Shown: piece by piece, positions 33,412 through 41,625 of the stretch | Numbering within the stretch: position 1 is the first letter of the stretch | How the letters are laid out: each line of letters opens with the position of its first letter | Assembly (NCBI RefSeq): GCF_000711825.1 | Contig: NZ_JONJ01000007.1 | Coordinates: 1 to 64,000 of the forward strand | DNA length: 64,000 nt | Origin: [Clostridium] aminophilum DSM 10710 | Lineage (GTDB): Bacteria > Bacillota > Clostridia > Lachnospirales > Lachnospiraceae | Direction of reading: 5' to 3' | Translations under genes and position numbers: made by a program | The notes under the pieces: model-generated | Seen by the model: the letters and a program-made list of their open reading frames with translations, nothing else | Databases searched by the model: none | Told to the model about the DNA's origin: nothing

Positions 33412-35718
33412 ATGAAAAAACGAATCACTGCCGGTATTCTTGCGGCATCTTATCTCACGATCTCTTCGGTGTCGCCCGCAATGGCGGGTTATGACAATCC
33501 GCGTGAGGTCGTCAATACGGACGGGTATTTCGAAAAAGACATCGAAACCTCAGACAAAACCGGTCTCTCCGTCACGGCAGACGACGGCGGAAATGAAGAC
33601 ATGAGTGTAAATGTTGACGGAGGGATCTCTGTCGAAAGCGGGGAAGCCGGGGACGATATCACCGGTCTGGAAGTTAACCATGAGCGGGAAGATCAAGACG
33701 GAGACATCACCGTAACCGTTGGCGGCGATATCGAAGTCAGCAACAACAGTCCGGACGATGAACCTTCCACCGGGACAGGTGTTTCCGTGAATAATGATGG
33801 AAAAGGAGATGTCTCCGTTTGGACCGGATCGATCATCTCCGGATCCACAACCGAAGACGCATATGCCAGAGGCATTGACACCTCAACCTCCAAAGGGAAA
33901 ACGACCATTGATGTGGACGGCGATGTAATCGCCGATTCCAGTAACGGCGATGCCAACGGCATTATTTCTGAGAATTCCGGCGGCAATACCAACCTTGTCG
34001 TCAGCAATGATGTAACTGCCAATTCCACAGTGGGATACGCTACAGGTTTTCACTCTGAGAATTCTTCGGGTAATACCACTCTCGAAGTCGGAAATAATAT
34101 AACCGCCCAAACCACCGACGGAGACGCCATCGGTTTTTGGTCCGATAACTCCGGCGGAAAAACCACCGCGGAAATTGGAGGTGCCGTAGAAGCTTCTTCC
34201 AAAGAAGGAAGCGTTATCGGTGCTTATGTGAACGGCTACCGCTCCGACGAAAAAGCAGCCCCAACCACCGAGATTTCCATCGATGGCGGAATATCTGCAA
34301 ATTCCGTCACTTCTAAAGCAACCGGCGTCAGTATGTCAGCCGAAGATGGCGCCACAGTGGAAGTCTTTACTTTGGATGATGTCAGCGCATCCTCCGGGGA
34401 ATCAGAAGCAACCGGCCTGGAATTACGCGCCCGCGACGGAAAAGCCTATGCCGATATCATGGAAAATGTATCTGCCACCAGCGATAAAAAATCCGCCACC
34501 GGTGTCATTGTCGTTCTGAACGGAGAGAGTTCCGTACTGGAGGCCAATATCTATGAGAATATCCTTGCTCTCGGTAATGACGACTCCGCCGGAATCAAGA
34601 TCACTCCTGTCGAAGAGGGTATGCCCACTTCTGACAAAACACCGGATACAACCGCCACCGTATGGGTTGCCGGTGATGTCGTTTCGACCGGAGCCGGCAT
34701 CCTTGACCTGGATTCCGCAAACAGCGGGAAGACCAATGTCGTGATTGAAGGCACGCTGAACGCGAAGGGCCCCGCTGTTGCTTTCAAAAAAGAAGCGGCA
34801 GAAAACCTGAACCTGACCGTATGGAAGATCGATACGAAGAAAAAGAAGAGCATCGCTATGGAAGAAACGGCGAATGGTCTCAAGTATTCCGATACTGCGA
34901 AAGCATTTGAAAAAACCATTGATTATATCCTCAAATTCGATCGCGATACCGGCGGCTCTGTCAAATTCGTCGACACACGAACAACATCGGTCACCGATCA
35001 TGATAACATTACATCCACTTACAATGTCGCGCATGCCGGCGAAACCGTCTCCGTGAAGCTCAATGTTCCGGACGGATACTACGTTGTCGCTGCATACAGC
35101 GACGAAGCGCAGAGAACTTCTCTTCGCAGAGACAGATACGGAGAGTACTTCCTCACCGTTCCGAAGGGCGGCGGCGTCATGGTCAGTCTGAAAATGGCAC
35201 CGATCGTCAAAACCGACGGCGATGGCAGCGATGACGGCGGCAATCCGCCTGCGGGATATGGCCAGGAATCGGAACCGCAGATACAGGCTCCGGCAGAACT
35301 TGTCCCGACGGAAACGGCCATCGATAAAGGAATCCTTTCCGCTTCTGTGGGCAGCGATAACAGCGTAGTTCTTTCTTCCGAGGATCTTGGAAGCTTCATC
35401 GCATCCGGCGGCACAGAATTCTGCCTCAGAACCCAGGCAGGTGAATTCATCATCTCTGCAGAAATGTTGAACGGCCTTAATACAGACGGTCAGCCGCTCC
35501 GCATCATCTTTACCGGAAATTTGATTGCGATCTATGTTGGCACATCTGCGACCGCGGCAAAGACCATTCCGGTTACAAGCGGAGAAACAGCGGCAGCAGG
35601 AGTTGCAGCGACAGCCGTGGCGGAGGATTCCGCGAGACAGGCTGAAACAAATGGTCCGTCACTGGCCGCTCAAGCTCACACCGCCGCAATGGTCGCCTCA
35701 GCGCCAAGGCAATCCTAA
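33412..35718 (+). CDS. Secreted repeat (beta-solenoid-like) protein
   Basis: Exported protein of 768 residues. A signal peptide ends at VSPAMA (about residue 25). Residues 50-480 are degenerate repeats of roughly 35-40 residues with a Gly/Asn/Thr-rich pattern such as GNTTLEVGNNITAQTTDGDA, suggesting a right-handed beta-helix. A linker with a KFDRDTGGSVKFVDTRT region follows, then a Gly/Asp/Pro-rich spacer (about 600-620) and a final Ala-rich tail. I see no LPxTG, transmembrane anchor or S-layer repeat, so it is either released or held by a partner. The start has AGGAGG at good spacing. It is divergent from the NRPS-like gene. The function is not recognised; adhesion or polysaccharide contact is a guess. 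Confidence 0.85.
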   Translation: MKKRITAGILAASYLTISSVSPAMAGYDNPREVVNTDGYFEKDIETSDKTGLSVTADDGGNEDMSVNVDGGISVESGEAGDDITGLEVNHEREDQDGDITVTVGGDIEVSNNSPDDEPSTGTGVSVNNDGKGDVSVWTGSIISGSTTEDAYARGIDTSTSKGKTTIDVDGDVIADSSNGDANGIISENSGGNTNLVVSNDVTANSTVGYATGFHSENSSGNTTLEVGNNITAQTTDGDAIGFWSDNSGGKTTAEIGGAVEASSKEGSVIGAYVNGYRSDEKAAPTTEISIDGGISANSVTSKATGVSMSAEDGATVEVFTLDDVSASSGESEATGLELRARDGKAYADIMENVSATSDKKSATGVIVVLNGESSVLEANIYENILALGNDDSAGIKITPVEEGMPTSDKTPDTTATVWVAGDVVSTGAGILDLDSANSGKTNVVIEGTLNAKGPAVAFKKEAAENLNLTVWKIDTKKKKSIAMEETANGLKYSDTAKAFEKTIDYILKFDRDTGGSVKFVDTRTTSVTDHDNITSTYNVAHAGETVSVKLNVPDGYYVVAAYSDEAQRTSLRRDRYGEYFLTVPKGGGVMVSLKMAPIVKTDGDGSDDGGNPPAGYGQESEPQIQAPAELVPTETAIDKGILSASVGSDNSVVLSSEDLGSFIASGGTEFCLRTQAGEFIISAEMLNGLNTDGQPLRIIFTGNLIAIYVGTSATAAKTIPVTSGETAAAGVAATAVAEDSARQAETNGPSLAAQAHTAAMVASAPRQS

Positions 35719-35908
35719 TGGACAACAGCGACACATCAACAGCTGCCATCAACTTGCAGACGAACGGAAACTCAGGGTTTCAACCATTTGCAGCTTTTAG
35801 TGGCGGATCAAGTCGCGCTGAAACGGGATGATCCGATCAATCTCTTTCCCGTGAACCGCTCTTGTCCCCCCGGGAAATAATCTGAATAATTCCCACATAA
35901 CAAATCAG

Positions 35909-35948
35909 CGGACGCCTCGCAGAAATGCGAAGGCGCCCGTTTTTTTTT
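35909..35948 (+). terminator. Terminator of the secreted repeat protein gene
   Basis: Hairpin 35909-35939 with the tight loop GAAA, followed by nine T. It lies about 190 bp past the stop codon; no other plus-strand gene is there. Confidence 0.8.
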
Positions 35949-36567
35949 ACTCTTTCCCGATCGCTCCCGCCGCTTTCCGCTGGCGGAACTTCTCTACCAT
36001 CTCCATCGCAAAGGAAACCGGATAAAGCTGTACCATCGTGGAATCGATGACATTGCTGACCTCAATGCGGAACGAAATCTTGATAAACTTTTCCGAATTG
36101 GACTCAAACATTTTCTCAAACGTCTTGACACTCTCCACATCAATCTTGTGAACATCCGGCGTGCTGATATCCACCATGGTATCATACAGGGTCGCCATGG
36201 AGGTGGCCGCCTTTCCCATCATCTGGTTCATGGCCTCCGATGCTGCGCTCAAATGCATCTCATTCACTTCCGGATCCGGACTCGTGCCGTCGCCGCCCAT
36301 CATCATATCAGTCATGCTGAGCACGTCATGTTCCTTCAGAATCAGGACATTGTTGCCACTCAGGCCCTTTACATAGTGAATCTGCACAAAAATACAGGTT
36401 TTCTCATAGTCATCCAACGACTCACTTCGATTGATCACGCTGATTCTCGGCGTCGTAATGTCCACGCGCTGATTCAGCATGATGCTCAGGGCTGTGGCCG
36501 CATTTCCCATACTGATATTGGCAATCTCACCTAAGATATCGATTTCTTCCTTTGAAATAAGCTCCAT
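35947..36567 (-). CDS. CheC/FliY-like chemotaxis phosphatase
   Basis: Protein of 206 residues from the CheC-CheX-FliY family that removes phosphate from CheY-P. Both active-site helices are visible: EIDILGEIANISMGNAATAL near the N-terminus and SEAMNQMMGKAATSMA near residue 112, each with the Glu...Asn pattern. It lacks the C-terminal SpoA domain of true FliY, so it is a stand-alone phosphatase domain. The start ATG at 36567 has GGAG six bases upstream; the ATG at 36594 has none. No flagellar or che operon is beside it. Confidence 0.88.
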   Translation of the reverse strand: MELISKEEIDILGEIANISMGNAATALSIMLNQRVDITTPRISVINRSESLDDYEKTCIFVQIHYVKGLSGNNVLILKEHDVLSMTDMMMGGDGTSPDPEVNEMHLSAASEAMNQMMGKAATSMATLYDTMVDISTPDVHKIDVESVKTFEKMFESNSEKFIKISFRIEVSNVIDSTMVQLYPVSFAMEMVEKFRQRKAAGAIGKE

Positions 36568-36697
36568 ACTTGTCTCCATTATTCCTATGTACAAAAACAG
36601 TCGGTTCTTTTAAATCACACTTATCTATATTATCGGTAAGACTTCTTAAATCATTATATCTTTCTGTAGTCTGATTATCTTTTTTTATTATTTTTTG

Positions 36698-36725
36698 AAA
36701 GCGTTCCGGATTTCCGGAACGCTTT
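36698..36725. other. Strong hairpin between the kinase-like and CheC-like genes
   Basis: A perfect 12-bp stem (36698-36709 with 36714-36725). The T-rich run lies on the plus strand before it, so it is not a clear terminator in either direction, though it sits at the 3' end of the kinase-like gene. Confidence 0.5.
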
Positions 36726-36765
36726 GTCTTCCTCCTGATCTTTTATGACAGGCCTCTTCGATTAC

Positions 36766-37638
36766 TTATCCCTTCATTTGCTCCAGCAGCATCTTCATAT
36801 CCCGCAGACAGCATTCGATGACATGGCTGCTTGCCGGATGCTCGGCGTGGCGGCCCATAAAATCGATGATTCGGATGCCGCCCAGAAGGCGTGCGGTGTT
36901 CATCACTTCCTGCACGGAGGAAGATGCTGTATATAATTCAAACGTCCTGTCACAGATCCGCGCCGCGGTCTCTACGTCGATCCCCAGAAACTGTGCCGCA
37001 GCCGGATCGATGGACGGGAATTCCCGGTAGGAATTATAGACCGTCGCAAGCTCAAAGACCGGATCGCCGGTACACAGAGTTTCCATGTCAATCAGCATGA
37101 GCTCGTCCCCGCAGATCATAATATTCTTCAAATGGAAATCCGCGTGCAGCAGCGTATGTCGGTCCGGAACCGAATCCAGGATCCGCCGGATCGTTTCATA
37201 ATGTGCGGCGGAAAACTGCGGTCTTATCTTTTCCAGCCAGGCATACGTCTGCTGTTTCATATCCGGAAGTTCTCCCGGTTCCACTTCGATCCCATGCACC
37301 TGCTTCATCAGCCGGACCGACTTTTCAATGAACCATTCCAGACGTTCCGGAGCACCTGCAATATATTCCGACGCCGACCTGGCATTTATAAGCTCGAACA
37401 CGGTTCCATACTGCTCCCCGATCCGCACGACGTCAAAGGGAATGGCCGTCGGAACACCTTTCACAAAGGCCCATCGGGACAGCGCCTGTTCCTTGTGGAT
37501 CCTGTCGAGCGGCACCCCCTCCCGATATACCTTCACCAGCATATCCGGAGCAGTCTGATAGACGACACCATGCGCCCCCTCTCCGATTTTTCTGCATCCG
37601 TCAATGCTGATCTCTCGAAACTTCTTCTCTCCGTGCAT
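36766..37638 (-). CDS. Aminoglycoside phosphotransferase-like kinase
   Basis: Protein of 290 residues with the APH/choline kinase fold. It has a Gly-rich loop (GEGAHGVVYQ, about 19-28), a Lys in LVKVY, the catalytic loop LLHADFHLKNIM and the metal-binding LIDMET. It belongs to the group often labelled putative aminoglycoside phosphotransferase in Clostridia; a small-molecule or metabolic substrate is as likely as an antibiotic. It is probably monocistronic. The start at 37638 is preceded by CGGGGTG. Confidence 0.85.
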   Translation of the reverse strand: MHGEKKFREISIDGCRKIGEGAHGVVYQTAPDMLVKVYREGVPLDRIHKEQALSRWAFVKGVPTAIPFDVVRIGEQYGTVFELINARSASEYIAGAPERLEWFIEKSVRLMKQVHGIEVEPGELPDMKQQTYAWLEKIRPQFSAAHYETIRRILDSVPDRHTLLHADFHLKNIMICGDELMLIDMETLCTGDPVFELATVYNSYREFPSIDPAAAQFLGIDVETAARICDRTFELYTASSSVQEVMNTARLLGGIRIIDFMGRHAEHPASSHVIECCLRDMKMLLEQMKG

Positions 37639-37716
37639 ATTTCACCCCGCATTTTCATCATACCGTTCACTGAATCAAATCATAATAATTCCCATCATCT
37701 GCTCTAACGTCATTTG

Positions 37717-38090
37717 TTACTTTCCGTGGGCCGCCTTATCTTCATACTTTCCCCGGATTGCCTTGCCGATGGTCCCGGATACAGGAATCACCGCAATATA
37801 CACTGCCAACCGGAAATCAAATCCGGTCCCTGTCATGTGGATGTCCGCCCAAAACAGTTTTTCGATATCCAGCAGCATCAATACAGCAAATCGGGTCCAT
37901 TTCCCAAATAACTCCGGCCGCAGATCGGTTCCGGAGAAATTCAGCTTTTTATATAAATATACCCCACCGGTCCGTCAAAGAAAAGCGCCTGTATCCCGCT
38001 ATCCAGTTGACAGATATTTTCGTAAAACGTAAATTTATCTTTCACACTTTGAGGAGGAATAAAAATTGATACAGGACATACCGCCGACAT
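37717..38090 (-). pseudogene. Frameshifted gene remnant, family not recognised
   Basis: On the minus strand an ATG at 38090 opens 43 codons ending ...LFFDGPVG, after which the frame stops. A one-base shift in the GGGG run at 37962-37965 restores an open frame (VYLYKKLNFSG... to ...EDKAAHGK, stop at 37717). Together this makes a roughly 125-residue protein with two hydrophobic stretches near its end. The joined frame reads like real coding sequence, but no Shine-Dalgarno is well placed before the ATG. It may be a pseudogene, or an intact gene disrupted by a sequencing indel. Confidence 0.5.
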
Positions 38091-38412
38091 TCAAATGGAT
38101 TTTCCTATTCATCGCACGCACCTTCTTTGTGTTTACGTGCTAACTATAGCGCTCAGATATGTGGATTGTATGTGGTTTGAAAAAAGGGGATCATTTTGGA
38201 TTGGAAATTTCCTTTGATTTAGAAAAGATATGAGAATAATGGTTTTCTGAAAAAAGTATGCAGAAGCGATCGGTTCTTTTGATTTCTGTTTACGGTCGAA
38301 ATTTGCGGTCGAAATTCTCGACCGCAAATCCTTCACTATTCTCCAGAAATACATAGTATATTCATTATTACTGTTTTTCCCGTTACAGGGAACATATCGT
38401 CAAAGCGGAATT
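38091..38412. other. AT-rich gap with a perfect inverted repeat
   Basis: A 12-bp perfect inverted repeat (38301-38312 with 38318-38329, 5-base loop) is preceded by another CGGTCGAAATT copy at 38293. It lies downstream of the thiaminase-like gene and may be its terminator, although the U-tract is poor. I see no gene here. Confidence 0.5.
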
Positions 38413-39441
38413 TTAAGGCCTGGGGCCGAGAATCGCCTGGTTATTTTCATTGAAAGCGAGTTTTTCTATTTGTGCATATAACGGAAACCTCTTAACAAGA
38501 GGTTCATAGGCTGATTTTCTGGCAAGCAGAAGATACTGTGGAACTCCGTTTTGTACGGATACCGATGAAAGAACATCTGCTTCCGCAATAACATTCATCA
38601 GTTCCATACATTTCTCATACCGTTTCCCTTTTACCTTGCTGTTAACAGCCACTGCATCAACATACACGCGAGGCAAATCCTCCTGATCGCTGAAGCTGAT
38701 CGATTTGATTCCGGTCCTGGATATGCGGTTACTCAAGTGGCGAATACTCTCACTGAAACCGATATACCCTTTGCCGATTCCGGAATCATAGGCCAATGCG
38801 ACCTGTGTATCATCATCCCGTTCGTGAGCATCAATGGCCAACTGATCCATGAGAGACATCAAGCCATCCGCATCGCTGTCTGCTGACGGATTTGCTTCTC
38901 TCCGGGTATCTGCCAGGATTTCATGGATATACTGCGGCCGGTTCATAGAAGATTCCGAATTAATCACAAGAATCCCGGATTCATGCGCAAAATCCGTGAG
39001 ATGCTCCGCATCGGCAAGATCTGTACAGTCCAGATCATAAATCAGGAAGTTCCCGCACAAGAGAACAGGAATGCCATACAGCCTGCCATCTACGGTCAAG
39101 CCTTCGAGCGCAAAAGGAAATATGTCTTCGGCTTTCTGAACTGCATTCCGATCAATCGCCTGAATCCAACCATTCTCGATCAGCGTATCCCGCATAACAA
39201 TATCATACATAATGACATCTATACCGTCCGGCGCACCGTCTTCATAGCAGTTCCACTCCGCCCGAACCAACTTGATGTCCGGCTCAATCTCCGCCCAGCG
39301 CCGTTCAATCATTTCCTGATAATAACCGGTATCCGGCATATATGGGAAAACTGCATATGTCAGCGTATCAACGCCATTGTTGTCACATGACGCTAAGAAA
39401 ACAGTAAGAAGCAGAAAGAAAACTGCAATCCATTTTTTCAT
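38413..39441 (-). CDS. Thiaminase I-like lipoprotein (thiamine pyridinylase family)
   Basis: Exported protein of 342 residues. The signal peptide ends in the lipobox LASC, so Cys19 should be lipidated. The mature part fits the thiamine pyridinylase family, a binding-protein fold that became an enzyme splitting thiamine by pyrimidine transfer. VFPYMPDTGYYQ opens the domain, the predicted nucleophile Cys65 lies in EWNCYEDG, IFPFALEG and YGIPVLLCGNFLIYD follow, and the predicted base Glu231 lies in YIGFSES. The end has YVDAVAVNSK and GVPQYLL. The start ATG at 39441 has AGGAGG nine bases upstream. It follows the PhoPR-like kinase in the same direction. A plain solute-binding protein is the alternative. 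Confidence 0.8.
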   Translation of the reverse strand: MKKWIAVFFLLLTVFLASCDNNGVDTLTYAVFPYMPDTGYYQEMIERRWAEIEPDIKLVRAEWNCYEDGAPDGIDVIMYDIVMRDTLIENGWIQAIDRNAVQKAEDIFPFALEGLTVDGRLYGIPVLLCGNFLIYDLDCTDLADAEHLTDFAHESGILVINSESSMNRPQYIHEILADTRREANPSADSDADGLMSLMDQLAIDAHERDDDTQVALAYDSGIGKGYIGFSESIRHLSNRISRTGIKSISFSDQEDLPRVYVDAVAVNSKVKGKRYEKCMELMNVIAEADVLSSVSVQNGVPQYLLLARKSAYEPLVKRFPLYAQIEKLAFNENNQAILGPRP

Positions 39442-39604
39442 TCTTCCCAACCTCCTCTCCACAGACAATGCGGTGATAATCGTATTTCTACAGTCCCCCC
39501 GGCTCGAGTGAGTTTCAAAATTGATTCGACGTGGTTAGAGACCACAGCATTGATGCCGGCGCGATGGCCGAATTTGTCCAGGAATATCGCTATGAGTCTA
39601 TCTA

Positions 39605-40930
39605 TTAAAACAGAACTGATATCGTCGTCCCTACTCCTGGGACGCTGTCCAATTCAATTTTTGCATCATGAATTTCGACAATATGCTTTACAATTGCAAG
39701 TCCAAGCCCTGTTCCACCGGTGGCTTTGGATCTGCTTTTGTCAACCCTATAGAATCTCTCAAAAACTCTCTGTTGATCCACTGCCGGAATTCCAATTCCG
39801 TTGTCCTTTACAGTCAAGCAGGTCGAATTGTCTATAATATTAACGGATACCAGGACTTTTCCACCTGGATTATTATATCGAACAGCATTTTGAATCAGGT
39901 TTTCAATCAGTTCCTTTATCAATTCTTTATTGCCATGTACAGGACTTTCTTTACCCTCAATGGCTATCGTAACATCTTTAAGTTTTGCACTGACGGATAA
40001 TTCATTTACGCACTCATGAGCCACCTCATACAAATCAATTTTCTCGAACACCATCCCATGTTCTACCCTATCCAGTTCCGAGAGTTTAATGATATCATTG
40101 ATAAGTGCAAGCAATCGGTCTGCATTTTTACGAATTTCCTGATAGAAATGATTCCGCTTTTCTTCTCCAACCATCCCGCCTTCTAACAGTTCTGCATAAC
40201 CGGAAATTGCTGTAAGCGGTGTCTTTAACTCATGTGATACATTTGCGGTAAAATCCTGTCTGACCTTCGCAGCCGCAAGCACATCTGTATGCTGGGATCT
40301 TAGCATTTCAAAAAGAGGATCCAGTTCCTTATATGGAGATTCATAATCAGAATTTTCCAGATTTGAAACCATTACCTCAATTGGCTTTAACAGCTGTTTC
40401 GTAAGCAAATGCGAAATCACTACGCACACTGTTATAATAATCAGAATGATCAACGTTATAACAGGAGCCACTGAAACAAAAACAGACAGAAGACTCTGCG
40501 CATCCGTTGCTACTCGCAGTACAGTTCCATTATCTAAACGGATAGCATAATAGAATGTATTCTTGTTCATAGTATCTGATTTTCGAATAGCTTCTCCCAC
40601 GCCATCCGTAAACGCTTCCTGTATTTCCGGTCTGTCATTATGATTTGTCAAAAATTCTGCCGAAGCGTCATTATCATAAAGTACCGTTCCATCTTCTGCT
40701 ACCCATGTAACGCGAAGCTCTTCAATATCCGTTGACAGGTCAATGTCATCGGTATCAATATTAACCGACTCAAAATAAAGCGTATCTTTTAAAAGCTTCG
40801 CACTAACGGACAAGTCCGCCCGGACTTGTCTCTGAAACAGATTATAATATAATATGGTAATACCAATAACCGTTGCCAAAACCGCAATAACAGCGATTCC
40901 AACAAGTCGTACATTTATTTTCTTTTTCAT
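39605..40930 (-). CDS. Sensor histidine kinase (PhoR-like)
   Basis: Membrane kinase of 441 residues. TM1 is at about 8-30, an extracytoplasmic sensor of roughly 125 residues follows, TM2 is at about 155-178, then HAMP. The dimerisation box holds the phosphorylated His in NVSHELKTPLTAISGYAEL, and the ATPase domain has NLIQNAVRYN, DNGIGIP and GGTGLGLAIVKHI. Its start overlaps the stop of the response regulator by four bases, so they are coupled. Location beside a Na/Pi cotransporter suggests phosphate sensing. Confidence 0.93.
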   Translation of the reverse strand: MKKKINVRLVGIAVIAVLATVIGITILYYNLFQRQVRADLSVSAKLLKDTLYFESVNIDTDDIDLSTDIEELRVTWVAEDGTVLYDNDASAEFLTNHNDRPEIQEAFTDGVGEAIRKSDTMNKNTFYYAIRLDNGTVLRVATDAQSLLSVFVSVAPVITLIILIIITVCVVISHLLTKQLLKPIEVMVSNLENSDYESPYKELDPLFEMLRSQHTDVLAAAKVRQDFTANVSHELKTPLTAISGYAELLEGGMVGEEKRNHFYQEIRKNADRLLALINDIIKLSELDRVEHGMVFEKIDLYEVAHECVNELSVSAKLKDVTIAIEGKESPVHGNKELIKELIENLIQNAVRYNNPGGKVLVSVNIIDNSTCLTVKDNGIGIPAVDQQRVFERFYRVDKSRSKATGGTGLGLAIVKHIVEIHDAKIELDSVPGVGTTISVLF

Positions 40931-41595
40931 TCCATCACATAACCCACATTCCGGATCGTTTTTATTCTGGTACCATAATCTCCCAACTTTTGACGAAGTG
41001 TTTTGATATGCATATCTAAAGTTCTTGACTCTCCTTCGTAATCTGTTCCCCAGACCTGGTTCATTATTGTATCTCGAGTCAAAACAATTCCTTTATTTGC
41101 AATGAACAAAGACAACAGCTCATATTCCTTGTATGTTAATTCCAATGAGCTTCCCGATATAGACACCTCATGTTTCTCATTATTCACAACGATTTCGTCC
41201 AAACGCAATTCTTTTATTTCCTCAGATAGCGTCCGTCTTAGTAATGCCTTTACTCTTGAAATAAGCTCCATCACAGAAAATGGTTTCCTGATATAGTCAT
41301 CTGCACCATCTTCAATTCCTTTTACAAGATCCAGCTCTGTTGTTTTCGCAGTCACCATTATAACTGGCAGCATCTTTGTCTCCGTGTTTCTTCTAAGTCT
41401 TCTTACGATCTCATTCCCATTTTCATCGGGAAGCATAATATCCACAAGACACAAATCCGGCATTACCTCTTCCAGCTCCTTATAAAAATCTTTTGCACAG
41501 GAAAAGCCTAAAACCTTGTGACCGGAATTCTGAAGAGCAAACTCTTCAATTTCTCTTATACTTTCATCATCCTCAATGATATAAATCAGAGCCAT
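40927..41595 (-). CDS. OmpR/PhoB-type response regulator (PhoP-like)
   Basis: DNA-binding regulator of 222 residues. The receiver domain has acidic residues in IIEDDES, the phosphorylated Asp in CLVDIMLP, the Thr in VMVTAK (here VIMVTAKT) and the Lys in IRKPFS. The C-terminal winged helix includes LTYKEYELLSLFI and RTLDMHIKTLRQKL. The start has AGGAG seven bases upstream, 30 bp after the cotransporter stop. The upstream cotransporter promoter carries a Pho-box-like repeat that this protein may bind. Confidence 0.94.
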   Translation of the reverse strand: MALIYIIEDDESIREIEEFALQNSGHKVLGFSCAKDFYKELEEVMPDLCLVDIMLPDENGNEIVRRLRRNTETKMLPVIMVTAKTTELDLVKGIEDGADDYIRKPFSVMELISRVKALLRRTLSEEIKELRLDEIVVNNEKHEVSISGSSLELTYKEYELLSLFIANKGIVLTRDTIMNQVWGTDYEGESRTLDMHIKTLRQKLGDYGTRIKTIRNVGYVME

Positions 41596-41625
41596 AAAAT
41601 CACTCCTGTTAATATTATACCGTCA

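Noticed and set aside
36766-37638. Clinical aminoglycoside resistance gene
   Set aside because: The kinase fold is clear but substrate residues cannot be matched to a known resistance enzyme; left as APH-like.
39508-39600. Short plus-strand coding fragment ending MAEFVQEYRYESIY
   Set aside because: Only about 20 codons, bounded by a stop and with no start signal; could be chance or a remnant end, too short to call.
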